From Flavobacterium notoginsengisoli (lineage in GTDB: Bacteria; Bacteroidota; Bacteroidia; Flavobacteriales; Flavobacteriaceae): a stretch of 64,000 bases of DNA. The position numbers and the translations under genes are program-made. Shown here piece after piece: positions 42,986-51,273 of this stretch (positions are counted from its first letter, which is position 1; every line of letters begins with the position of its first letter). Below the pieces are notes generated by a model, which was not told where the DNA came from, searched no databases, and was given only the letters and a program-made list of their open reading frames with translations. The DNA lies in assembly GCF_014207905.1 (NCBI RefSeq), contig NZ_JACHLB010000012.1, forward strand, positions 1 through 64,000, written 5' to 3'.

Positions 42986-43089
42986 TTGTATTTACAATAA
43001 TATGATTTCTATACATATTTAGCTTCTCCGAAGCGCGACTTTATTTGTTAGAAATATACATACCGTGTATTAAAATTTTATCTTAATCT

Positions 43090-43986
43090 CTAATTTTTAT
43101 TGATAAGATTTTCAATATCAATTTTAGAAATTTCAGGATTTGCCCCAGCCGATCCAGCGACCAAAGCTCCTGTTGCACAAGCAAAATTTAAAGCCTTTTG
43201 CGGTTCTTTATTCTTTAAAAGTGATGTAACTAAAGCACCTAAAAAAGAATCTCCAGCTCCAACCGTATCTTCGACTTTTACCGTATAGCCATTATTGCTG
43301 TATAAATGTTTATCCCATAATAAAACAGCGCCGTCTTTTCCTCTTGTAACACAAATTGCGGTTGCATTGGTAAGCGAACAGATGAAGTTTATATTTTCTT
43401 CTAAAGTTGTATAAGGAGAATCTAAAGCGGCACTAATTTCTGCCAATTCTTCATCATTAAATTTAATGAAATTCGCAAACTGCATTAGTTCTAAAAGCAA
43501 TTCGTAGTCATAATGCGGTTTTCTTAAATTGACATCAAAAACTTTGTAAGTATGCGTGTTGAGTAATTCTTCTAAAGCTTTTCTCGAAACTTCATCTCGG
43601 CAAACCAAACTGCCGTATATTAAAACATCAGAAGTAACAACTAATTCTCTGGCTTCTTCGGTTAAAACAATTTTATCCCAAGCAGAAGGATAAAGAATTT
43701 CGTAAGTCGCAGATTTGCTTTCATCTAAGGTAACATGCACTAATCCAGTCGGAAAATCGTTAGATGTAAGGATGGTATCGGTTTCTAAACCTAAATTTTT
43801 TACTTCTTTTATAATGTTTTTGCCATCTTCATCATTTCCCACACAGCTAATCATATTAGATTCTGCGCCAAGAGCTTTCATGCGTAAGGCTACATTGAGC
43901 GGAGCTCCGCCAATTCGTTTTTCGTTACCAAAAATGTCATACAATACTTCGCCAAAGGCAACAGCTTTAAGTTGTTTTTTACTCAT
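43090..43986 (-). CDS. PfkB-family fructokinase
   Basis: This 298-residue ribokinase-family enzyme has the GG motif near the N-terminus (GGAPLNVALRMKALG, about 22-36) and the anion-hole motif GAGDSF (about 247-252). It phosphorylates fructose to fructose-6-phosphate. In this module it would recycle fructose released from sucrose by the GH32-like enzyme back to the sucrose-phosphate synthase substrate pool. Confidence 0.88.
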   Translation of the reverse strand: MSKKQLKAVAFGEVLYDIFGNEKRIGGAPLNVALRMKALGAESNMISCVGNDEDGKNIIKEVKNLGLETDTILTSNDFPTGLVHVTLDESKSATYEILYPSAWDKIVLTEEARELVVTSDVLIYGSLVCRDEVSRKALEELLNTHTYKVFDVNLRKPHYDYELLLELMQFANFIKFNDEELAEISAALDSPYTTLEENINFICSLTNATAICVTRGKDGAVLLWDKHLYSNNGYTVKVEDTVGAGDSFLGALVTSLLKNKEPQKALNFACATGALVAGSAGANPEISKIDIENLINKN

Positions 43987-44126
43987 TTAATTTTCTTTTT
44001 AATTTAAATTTGGGGCTTATAAAAATTTTCTTAATTCGATAAAAATAAAAAACATTAGCGGTTTGTGCAACCAAAAGACAAGAAAGACAAAGATTTATTA
44101 ACTTAAAAATATCCGAAATTTCGCTA

Positions 44127-44134
44127 TATATTTG
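44127..44134 (+). promoter_or_regulatory. -7 box upstream of 125-aa gene
   Basis: TATATTTG, 39 nt before the ATG at 44174. No clear -33 element. Confidence 0.45.
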
Positions 44135-44173
44135 TTAGGAAACATCTTTTTTAAAATGAAATATCTTTAAAAA

Positions 44174-44551
44174 ATGATAAAATGGATTAAAATTTTTTCA
44201 AGCTGTTTCGTTCTCTTCATTTTGATTTATGAAGCCAATTTTTATATCAATTGTAAAGCGAATAGTTATCTAGCAGTTTATGGCGGACCTTTAAATCATT
44301 ATAAGGAAGATTTTGTTTTACTATTGAATGATCAAAAAATAAGTGAGACGCTCAATGTCAATATTCCGACTCCGTTTTCGCAAGGTGTAAATTTTTCTTT
44401 AGGAAAAAATACAATTAAACTTATTAGTACAGATGCTAAAATCAGTTTTGAAAAAGAGATTTATTTTTATGGAATATTCTCTTTCAATATAATTGAAGTT
44501 ACTTCTAAGGATATTTTTTTTAGAAGATCTTTTTCGGTTCCAGTTATATAA
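44174..44551 (+). CDS. hypothetical membrane-anchored or exported protein
   Basis: This 125-residue protein begins with a hydrophobic helix (about 7-27) that could be an anchor or uncleaved signal. A small beta-rich domain follows. I do not recognise a family. A TATATTTG box upstream supports it being a real gene. Confidence 0.5.
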   Translation: MIKWIKIFSSCFVLFILIYEANFYINCKANSYLAVYGGPLNHYKEDFVLLLNDQKISETLNVNIPTPFSQGVNFSLGKNTIKLISTDAKISFEKEIYFYGIFSFNIIEVTSKDIFFRRSFSVPVI

Positions 44552-44569
44552 TAGAAATAAGTTAAATTT

Positions 44570-44577
44570 TATTTTTG
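44570..44577 (+). promoter_or_regulatory. -7 box upstream of 191-aa gene
   Basis: TATTTTTG (TAnnTTTG), 26 nt before the ATG at 44604. Confidence 0.4.
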
Positions 44578-44603
44578 CACAGACTATTTAAGTAATCATT
44601 AAT

Positions 44604-45179
44604 ATGGGATTAATTTATAGAGTTTCAGATAAAGAAATTTTAAAGGTAAGACATGACATTTTTAAAGAAGTTGGAATTCCTTCTTTACTAAAAAACAGAT
44701 TTGAACTTTCTCCGTTTAAAACAGCCTGGCATGGTGAATACGATCGAAGTACTCGCGGCTATATCTATAATTTTTGCAGATTATCTTCAGAAAAATATTT
44801 AGAGCAAATTTCAGTTTATATTTTGGGAAAATCAAAATGGATTCAAATTTATTTGAATGTTTATGAGCTTAGTCCTTCTTTAAGCTCATTATCGCTTTTA
44901 AAAGATTCTGAAGGATTAGAGTTTGAAACTGTAAGTAAGATTTCAACTAGAATGCGACTGAGAATTGGCGATTATAAAGGTCCACCTTTATTGTATATAC
45001 TATTTTTACAGGAACATAAATTAGGAAAATTTTATACTCGCAAAGGCTATTTAAATGAAATCCTTAAGCTTAGAAAGTTAATTCAAAAAGATATGGAAAA
45101 TATTGATGGTTTTGTAAAAAGGTGGCATGAAAAATTTATTCCAAGTAAAACAGATTGGGAAGGAAATTTTCGAAATTAA
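44604..45179 (+). CDS. hypothetical cytoplasmic protein
   Basis: This 191-residue protein has no signal peptide or membrane helix. It is rich in Tyr, Lys and Leu, with segments such as WHGEYDRSTRGYIYNFCRLS and KWIQIYLNVYELSPSL. No family is recognised. It has its own TAnnTTTG box and ends 131 bp before the receptor gene. Confidence 0.55.
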   Translation: MGLIYRVSDKEILKVRHDIFKEVGIPSLLKNRFELSPFKTAWHGEYDRSTRGYIYNFCRLSSEKYLEQISVYILGKSKWIQIYLNVYELSPSLSSLSLLKDSEGLEFETVSKISTRMRLRIGDYKGPPLLYILFLQEHKLGKFYTRKGYLNEILKLRKLIQKDMENIDGFVKRWHEKFIPSKTDWEGNFRN

Positions 45180-45310
45180 ATTTTGTTAAGAACAAGCTTA
45201 AGAGATTTGTTTAATTATTTTTTAAGAAAATTTTAATCTTTCTCTAAGATTTCATTTCTCGTTTATATATTTGTAATCAGTCTAAATAAGAATAAATTAC
45301 AAATATTTAT

Positions 45311-47692
45311 ATGAAAACAAATCTTAAGACACTTACTAACAATGTGTTATTAAAAGTGTTTCTTGCAATTCTGACGATTTTTTTAGGGTCAGAAAGTGCT
45401 TTTTCTCAATCAACCGTAGGTACAATCTCAGGTAAAGCAATACTGAAAGACGGAAATTCTTTACAAGGTGCCAAAGTTAAAATTTCAGAATTAAATAAAA
45501 CAACGATTACCGATTCTGAAGGTTTTTATCAATTAAAAAATATTCCTTTCGGAACCTATTTGGTAGAAATAGATTTAAATGGTTACGATTCGATGCCAGC
45601 AACAATTTCTATCGATCAAAATAATTTGGATGCAAAAATTGATTTCGAATTAACGTATACTTCTCAAAAATTAGAAGAAGTAATTATTAGTTCTGGAGGA
45701 AACCGATTTGCGAGAAAAGAAAGTGAAGAGGTTTCTAAAATGAAACTGAAAAACATGGAAAATCCGCAAGTTTACACCATTGTAAGCAAGGAATTAATGA
45801 AAGAGCAGGTAATTACAGATTATAATAGTGCTTTTAAAAACGTTCCTGGAGCAGGTATTGCTGAGGTTAGAAATCAAGGAAGAACGACAAGTATTTCTAG
45901 AGGATTTGCAACACCTCAACTAGTAAGAAACGGTGTGGGAAGTTTTACTTACAACTCAATCGATCCGTCAAATTTAGAGCGTATTGAGGTTATTAAAGGA
46001 CCATCTGCAACTTTATTCGGAAGTACAATTTCTTCTTTTGGAGGTTTGTTCAATAGAGTTACCAAAAAGCCTTTTGATTTCTTTAAAGGAGAAGTTTCTT
46101 ATTCTGCGGGCGATTGGGATTTGAATCGTTTTACAGCCGATATCAATACGCCGTTAAATGATGATAAAACAGCACTTTTTAGAATCAATACAGCCTTACA
46201 TAGCGAAAGAAGTTTTCAAGATGCTGGATTTAGTAAAAGTTTCTTTATCGCGCCAAGTTTTTCGTATCAAGTAAACGACCGATTGACTTTGTTGATTGAC
46301 GCTGAGTTTAGCGCTTCAAAAGGAACTTCGCCAACAAGATTAGCGCCTTTTACGGGAGCTACGGCAACAGCGCACAGTATTACAGAAATGGGAATTCCGT
46401 ATAAACTTTCATTTGCTAATAATACAATTAATTATACTGGACAGCAGTATAATATATTTGCACAGTTAAAGTATAAAATATCAGAAGAATGGACATCGCA
46501 AACTGTTGTTTCTCGTACAAGATCATCTTCTGAAGGATATACAGTGGCCTTAACAGCTTTGAGCAACGAAACTTTAAGACAGCAAGTTACAAGTCAGGAT
46601 TATCCATATTACGGTACAGACATTCAGCAAAACTTTAATGGTGATTTTAAAATCGGTAAATTACGTAATAGAGTAGTAGCGGGTCTAGATTTTTACAGTC
46701 TTCGAGCAACACGTAACGATGCGACGATAAATATGCCAGCTATAAACTATAAAAAACCTGGCGATGCTTATAATAACTTTACAGAAGACAGAATAGCGCC
46801 ATTATTTGCAACGGCAAAATTTAATAATTTTGTTTCTAATAATGAAAGAACTTATAGCGCATATGTTTCTGATGTATTGAATGTTACGGATAGATTATTG
46901 GTAATGGGAGGTATTAGAGCCGACCGTTATATCAATAAAGGAGTGTATTACCCGAGTCGAGATTCTATTGCAGGAAGTTATAACCAAACTGCTTTTTCTC
47001 CAAGATTTGGAGCTGTTTATCAAGTTATTAAAGAGAAAGTTTCGGTATTCGGAAATTACATGAACGGATTCAATAATGTTGGTGGATCTGATTTTAACGG
47101 AAATACTTTCAAACCAAATCAAGCAAACCAGTTAGAAGGTGGTGTTAAATTTGACTTTAATAAAATAAGCGCGACTTTCAGTTATTATGATATTAAAGTA
47201 ACGAATATTACTCGTGACGATCCAGATCACGCAAATTTCCAAATTCAAGACGGAACTCAATTGAGCAAAGGTTTTGAAGCAGAATTAATTGCAAATCCAA
47301 TTCGTGGATTAAACATTGTAGCGGGTTATACGTATAATGACAGTGAATACACAAAAGCCAATCCGAGTGTAAACGGATTACGCCCGACAACGGCAGGTTC
47401 TCCAAGAACAGCCAATCTTTGGGCTAGTTATCGTTTGTTTGAAGGTCCAGCTGCAGGTTTAGGATTTGGTTTTGGAGGAATTTACGGAAGCGAATATTAC
47501 CAAACTAACACGGCAACTTTTAAATTTAGTATTCCTTCTTACACCGTTCTGGATGCTTCTGTATTCTACGACAGACCGAAATTCAGATTAGGATTAAAAA
47601 TTGATAATCTTACGAATGAAAAATACTGGTCGTATCGTTTAGCAGCTCAAAATCCGACTAGAGTTACTGGAAATATTACGTTTAAATTCTAA
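45311..47692 (+). CDS. TonB-dependent siderophore-type receptor
   Basis: This 793-residue protein has a signal peptide ending near residue 32 and a carboxypeptidase-regulatory-like domain (about 36-110). A plug (about 125-240, with ATLFGSTISSFGGLFNRVTK) and a 22-strand barrel ending in an aromatic-rich C-terminal strand (GNITFKF) follow. It belongs to the ferric siderophore receptor group and would import Fe(III) complexes with TonB energy. A TATATTTG box lies at 45266-45273. The downstream PepSY-type reductase-like gene supports an iron role. No STN domain, so no sigma signalling. Confidence 0.9.
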   Translation: MKTNLKTLTNNVLLKVFLAILTIFLGSESAFSQSTVGTISGKAILKDGNSLQGAKVKISELNKTTITDSEGFYQLKNIPFGTYLVEIDLNGYDSMPATISIDQNNLDAKIDFELTYTSQKLEEVIISSGGNRFARKESEEVSKMKLKNMENPQVYTIVSKELMKEQVITDYNSAFKNVPGAGIAEVRNQGRTTSISRGFATPQLVRNGVGSFTYNSIDPSNLERIEVIKGPSATLFGSTISSFGGLFNRVTKKPFDFFKGEVSYSAGDWDLNRFTADINTPLNDDKTALFRINTALHSERSFQDAGFSKSFFIAPSFSYQVNDRLTLLIDAEFSASKGTSPTRLAPFTGATATAHSITEMGIPYKLSFANNTINYTGQQYNIFAQLKYKISEEWTSQTVVSRTRSSSEGYTVALTALSNETLRQQVTSQDYPYYGTDIQQNFNGDFKIGKLRNRVVAGLDFYSLRATRNDATINMPAINYKKPGDAYNNFTEDRIAPLFATAKFNNFVSNNERTYSAYVSDVLNVTDRLLVMGGIRADRYINKGVYYPSRDSIAGSYNQTAFSPRFGAVYQVIKEKVSVFGNYMNGFNNVGGSDFNGNTFKPNQANQLEGGVKFDFNKISATFSYYDIKVTNITRDDPDHANFQIQDGTQLSKGFEAELIANPIRGLNIVAGYTYNDSEYTKANPSVNGLRPTTAGSPRTANLWASYRLFEGPAAGLGFGFGGIYGSEYYQTNTATFKFSIPSYTVLDASVFYDRPKFRLGLKIDNLTNEKYWSYRLAAQNPTRVTGNITFKF

Positions 47693-47748
47693 GATTTTAA
47701 ATCTTTCGTTTAAATGATATTATCTACATTTGGATTTTATTGCAAATC

Positions 47749-48864
47749 ATGACAAAAGGTTTTAAGAATACCATTAGACAAATACATTTGTGGCTCGGTT
47801 TAGCATCGGGCCTCATTGTTTTTATAGTGAGCATCACGGGATTTCTTTATGTTTTCGAAGAAGAAATTCGTGATTTTTCGCAGAAAGAATATCTGCATGT
47901 TCCGGTTCAGGAAAAGCCATTTATAGGTTTAAAAACGATTATTGAAAATTATGAACGTCTGGAACCCAAACAAAAAATTACGGCTTTAAAAATAAATAAA
48001 GAAGAACCGAATTCAACGGTCGAAATTTCTACCAAAAAGAAAAAGACTTACTATTTTAATCCGTACGATGGAACTTTAGTCAATCAGCAAGGTTCAGATT
48101 GGTTGAATACTGTTTTAGAAATACATCGAACATTATTATTGGGAGAAGTTGGCGAATTCATTCAAGGCTGGTCGGTTGTGATTTTTATCATTATGCTGAT
48201 TACAGGATTAATTTTATGGTTTCCAAACCAAAGGCGTTTACTCAAACAATCTCTAAAAATAAAATGGAGCGGTTCTTTTAAAAGAGTCAATTTTGATTTG
48301 CATCAAGTTTTAGGATTTTACGCTGCAATCTTTCTGCTTTTAATTGCTTTTTCTGGAACTTATTTTAGATATGATGCCGTAAAAAAAGGAGTAAGTTTTG
48401 TCACTGGAAGCAAACTAAGAAAAGGAGATGAAATTGTTTCTAATGCTAAAATAGATTCGACTACAATTCCTGTTCGCTACAATAATATTTACGAAAGTGC
48501 CAATGCAAAATATCCTGGTGCAACTTCAGTTTCATTTTCAATTCGAAAAACAGGCGAACTTAGATTAAGAATGACGTATCCGAACGATTGGGCAAGAAAT
48601 CAAAACACTATTTTCTTTGATGGAAAAACGGGACAAATGCTCCGAACAAAATTATACAAAGACAATAACGCGGCGGATGTTTATGAAGCCAGTAATCACG
48701 ATTTGCATACGGGCGTTTTCTTTGGTTTAATTGGAAAAATAATCTGGAGTTTGGTAAGTTTGATTGGAGCTTCTCTACCAATAACTGGATTTATAATTTG
48801 GTGGAAGAAAGGAAAGAAGTCTAAAGGGAAAAGTAAGGAAGAAAGAGTAAAGAAGAAAGAGTGA
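47749..48864 (+). CDS. PepSY-associated TM helix protein (iron-uptake accessory)
   Basis: The ATG at 47749 gives 371 residues; an upstream TTG at 47740 is less likely. There are four membrane helices (about 15-37, 140-163, 190-212 and 330-352) and two periplasmic PepSY-like parts. Conserved His residues in or near the helices (IHLWLGL, EIHRTLLLGEVG, DLHQVLGFY, HDLHTGVFFG) could ligate heme. This family often pairs with siderophore receptors and is thought to reduce or strip iron from the imported complex. A terminator follows. Confidence 0.85.
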   Translation: MTKGFKNTIRQIHLWLGLASGLIVFIVSITGFLYVFEEEIRDFSQKEYLHVPVQEKPFIGLKTIIENYERLEPKQKITALKINKEEPNSTVEISTKKKKTYYFNPYDGTLVNQQGSDWLNTVLEIHRTLLLGEVGEFIQGWSVVIFIIMLITGLILWFPNQRRLLKQSLKIKWSGSFKRVNFDLHQVLGFYAAIFLLLIAFSGTYFRYDAVKKGVSFVTGSKLRKGDEIVSNAKIDSTTIPVRYNNIYESANAKYPGATSVSFSIRKTGELRLRMTYPNDWARNQNTIFFDGKTGQMLRTKLYKDNNAADVYEASNHDLHTGVFFGLIGKIIWSLVSLIGASLPITGFIIWWKKGKKSKGKSKEERVKKKE

Positions 48865-48886
48865 AAAACTTTTAGAAGAATATACT

Positions 48887-48920
48887 AATCGCAAATGTCT
48901 TTGGCTTTGCGATTTTTTTA
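48887..48920 (+). terminator. terminator of the receptor-PepSY operon
   Basis: A 9-bp stem (AATCGCAAA with TTTGCGATT, 10-nt loop) followed by seven T. Confidence 0.85.
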
Positions 48921-49063
48921 TTCTAGAGCTTTTCAAAATTGCTTTTTTAAGTTTCACTACAAATTTTTTCCAACTCATTACAAAATATAATTTTCTCTTT
49001 TTATTTTGTAAAAAAAACAAATTTCAATGTTCTAAATTTGGTCGAATTGTAAAAAATACGGCC

Positions 49064-49789
49064 ATGCAAATCAATTTAAATTTAGACTCATTTTGGGAAA
49101 GTAAAAAGAAAGTTTCGCTTTGGGAACGATTATTTAGAAGAAACAAAACCATCAATAAAGCGTTGACTACACCAGAAATAATTGGTAAAAAATGTCAAGG
49201 TTTAGTATTGCAAAATCAAAACTTAAAATCGTTTCTGTTTTCTACAGACATGGCGCTTATCGAAAATAATGATGCCGATGCGATTCTAGCCGTTTATCCT
49301 TTTCCACCTTCGCCAAAAATCATAAAAACCCTGATTGATTTTGCGGGAAAACCAATCGTCTGTGGCGTTGGTGGCGGACAAACAAAAGGCAAAAAATCAG
49401 TAGAAATGGCAATCTATGCCGAAGAAGCTGGAGCCGCAGGAATTATTGTCAATATTCCGTTTGAAAATAAAGACATTAAAAAAATAAGAGAAAAAATTTC
49501 CTTACCGATTATAGCAACCGTTACATCTTCCTATTATAATTTTCTAAAAGGAAAAATCGATGCAGGTGTAACTGTATTTCACGTTTCAGGCGGTGCGAAT
49601 ACCAGTAAAATTGTAAAAGAGATATCAGATAAATTTCCAAATTTTCCAGTTATGGCAACAGGCGGAAAAAGTCTAGAAAGTATTCAAGAATCTATAAACT
49701 CTGGTTCAAGAGCAATTGTGCTGTCGCCACCTTCTAACAAAGATTTATTTAAAACGGTAATGGATAAATATAGAAAGACTTTTGGTTGA
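49064..49789 (+). CDS. TIM-barrel protein of unknown substrate
   Basis: This 241-residue protein has alternating beta/alpha elements typical of a phosphate-binding TIM barrel: GKPIVCGVGGGQTKGKKSV, AGAAGIIVNIPF, PIIATVTSS, and a late VMATGGKSLESIQESINSG that fits a phosphate loop. Similar proteins are often called hydrolase without evidence. It may be an aldolase or epimerase-like enzyme; no active-site assignment is safe. A TAAATTTG box lies at 49033-49040. Confidence 0.65.
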   Translation: MQINLNLDSFWESKKKVSLWERLFRRNKTINKALTTPEIIGKKCQGLVLQNQNLKSFLFSTDMALIENNDADAILAVYPFPPSPKIIKTLIDFAGKPIVCGVGGGQTKGKKSVEMAIYAEEAGAAGIIVNIPFENKDIKKIREKISLPIIATVTSSYYNFLKGKIDAGVTVFHVSGGANTSKIVKEISDKFPNFPVMATGGKSLESIQESINSGSRAIVLSPPSNKDLFKTVMDKYRKTFG

Positions 49790-49834
49790 TTTTTTGGTTT
49801 ATATTTGTTTAGATAAGCAAAAGTCCTTCAGCTA

Positions 49835-49888
49835 GCGCGAGCGTCTCGCTTGTGAACACAACAGAAAACACGAGCGAGACGCTCGCGC
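49835..49888. repeat. palindromic repeat, gcgcgagcgtctcgct type
   Basis: A 16-bp perfect inverted repeat (49835-49850 with 49873-49888) with AGCT extensions on both sides. It lies after the TIM-barrel gene and is GC-rich compared with its surroundings, so it is likely a dispersed element or a terminator-like structure. Confidence 0.65.
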
Positions 49889-49973
49889 CAGCTGTGCGTG
49901 TTGATTATAAGTTAGTAAAAATGAGATTTTTGCTTTCTTGAAAATATGTCGAAAACTAAGACTAAATTTTTTA

Positions 49974-50375
49974 ATGACTAAGGAAACAATTTTAAAAACT
50001 ATATTTGGATTACTATTTATATCCTTATCTATTTATTTCTTTAGAGACTATTTTGACTTTAAATCTGAAATCGTAAATAACAAATTGATATCATATTCTT
50101 TTATCGAAAAAAAAATAAATAAAGGAGGCAGAGGAGAAAGTTATGATATGATCTTCTTTTATAACAGACAAAAACATTCAATATCCATTACCAGTACAGA
50201 ATACTATTTAATTGAGGAAGGAAAATTTCCTAAATTGTATCTATCTAAAAAAAGTAATTCAATTTTTTCAGTTTGGTCAATAAAAAGATCTCTAAGACTT
50301 GGAATATTATTTCTTTCTCTTTCGATAATTTCTGTTTTTCCATATTCTTTGTTTCGCAAGTTTTTTTCGATTTAA
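49974..50375 (+). CDS. hypothetical small membrane protein
   Basis: From the ATG at 49974 this is a 133-residue protein with one helix near residues 8-26, a soluble beta-rich middle (ISYSFIEKKINKGGRGESYDM, then IFFYNRQKHSISI), and a second helix near the C-terminus. The layout resembles DUF3592-type proteins. Function unknown; no neighbours suggest one. Confidence 0.55.
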   Translation: MTKETILKTIFGLLFISLSIYFFRDYFDFKSEIVNNKLISYSFIEKKINKGGRGESYDMIFFYNRQKHSISITSTEYYLIEEGKFPKLYLSKKSNSIFSVWSIKRSLRLGILFLSLSIISVFPYSLFRKFFSI

Positions 50376-50435
50376 ATAAAAGTTAAGCATATTGAAACTC
50401 TTGCGAAAGTTGATGAAGAATTGCTGAAAAAATTA

Positions 50436-51152
50436 TTACTCTCTAAAAATAACTTTGATTTTTGAAGTTGAAAAGTTTTTAAGACTTATTGATTTATTCG
50501 AATTGTCTAATTTTGAAAGCGTTGACACGTTATTCATAAAATGCTGGACATAATAATTTCCTTCAAAATTTTGGTTCTCTAAATATTCAACCATTTTTGT
50601 AAAATCAGATTCTGAAATTAAATCAGAATGAAAAGTCGTGCGAACTTCAAACGGAATATTTGACTGAATTAAAAGCTTTAAACTTTCTTCAAATTCAAAA
50701 AATAAGCCTGATTGCGTTAGTTTTTTAAAGGTATGAGGAAGACTTTTATAATCTAACGCAACATAATCAATTAATCGATCATGAATCAGGCTATTCAATA
50801 TTTTTGGGTTTGAGCCGTTGGTGTCAATTTTGACTTCAAATCCCATTGCTTTGATTTCTTTTATAAAATCAATTATTTTTTTGTGTAAAGTACATTCGCC
50901 GCCGCTTAAAACTACCCCGTCCAATAATCCTATTCGGGTTTTTAGAAAATTCAAAACAGTTTGAAAATCTATTTTTCCCTTTCCTAAAACAATATCAGGA
51001 TTGTAGCAGTATAAACACCGCATGTTACAGCCTGCAAACCACACTATGCAGGCCGTTTTATGCGGATAATCTAATAAAGTAAAAGGCGTGAGGCTAAATA
51101 TTCCTTTAATAGATAATGGTTTCTTCGAAATGTTTACGTTGTTGGTGTTCAC
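50436..51152 (-). CDS. nrdG: anaerobic ribonucleotide reductase activase (NrdG), radical SAM
   Basis: This roughly 238-residue radical-SAM protein has the cluster motif CNMRCLYC (C-x3-C-x2-C) near residue 43 and GGECTLH for SAM binding. It would use a [4Fe-4S] cluster and SAM to make the glycyl radical on NrdD. No ATG exists at the N-terminus; GTG at 51152 or TTG at 51164 are the only reasonable starts. Either one begins inside the upstream glycyl-radical gene, an overlap of 47-59 bp in another frame. It is the last gene of the nadA-to-nrdG operon. Confidence 0.9.
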   Translation of the reverse strand: MNTNNVNISKKPLSIKGIFSLTPFTLLDYPHKTACIVWFAGCNMRCLYCYNPDIVLGKGKIDFQTVLNFLKTRIGLLDGVVLSGGECTLHKKIIDFIKEIKAMGFEVKIDTNGSNPKILNSLIHDRLIDYVALDYKSLPHTFKKLTQSGLFFEFEESLKLLIQSNIPFEVRTTFHSDLISESDFTKMVEYLENQNFEGNYYVQHFMNNVSTLSKLDNSNKSISLKNFSTSKIKVIFRE

Positions 51153-51273
51153 CTTTTTTTCCAATATTAAAACTTTCTATAGGTCTGTGATATCCCATTA
51201 CGCGGGTGTAAACCAAACATTTGCTTCTTTCTTTTTTATTTTCTGCTAAAACTTTATGCGTTTTTGTTTTCAT
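51106..51273 (-). CDS. NrdD C-terminal glycyl-radical domain as a separate reading frame
   Basis: This 55-residue frame starts at ATG 51273, inside the last 20 bp of the main nrdD frame, in +1 phase. It carries the glycyl-radical signature YTRVMGYHRPIESFN with the radical glycine at residue 27, then IGKKGEHQQRKHF, which normally forms the C-terminal end of NrdD. A fusion to the main frame would need loss of one A in the A7 run at 51294-51300, or a +1 slip. So it is either a genuine separate subunit, a product of slippage, or a sequencing error. It overlaps nrdG as well. Confidence 0.8.
   Translation of the reverse strand: MKTKTHKVLAENKKERSKCLVYTRVMGYHRPIESFNIGKKGEHQQRKHFEETIIY

Noticed and set aside
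45274..45310. Fur box in front of the siderophore-type receptor
   Set aside because: The AT-rich stretch has only a weak GTAAT/ATTAC symmetry and does not fit a Fur consensus well enough.
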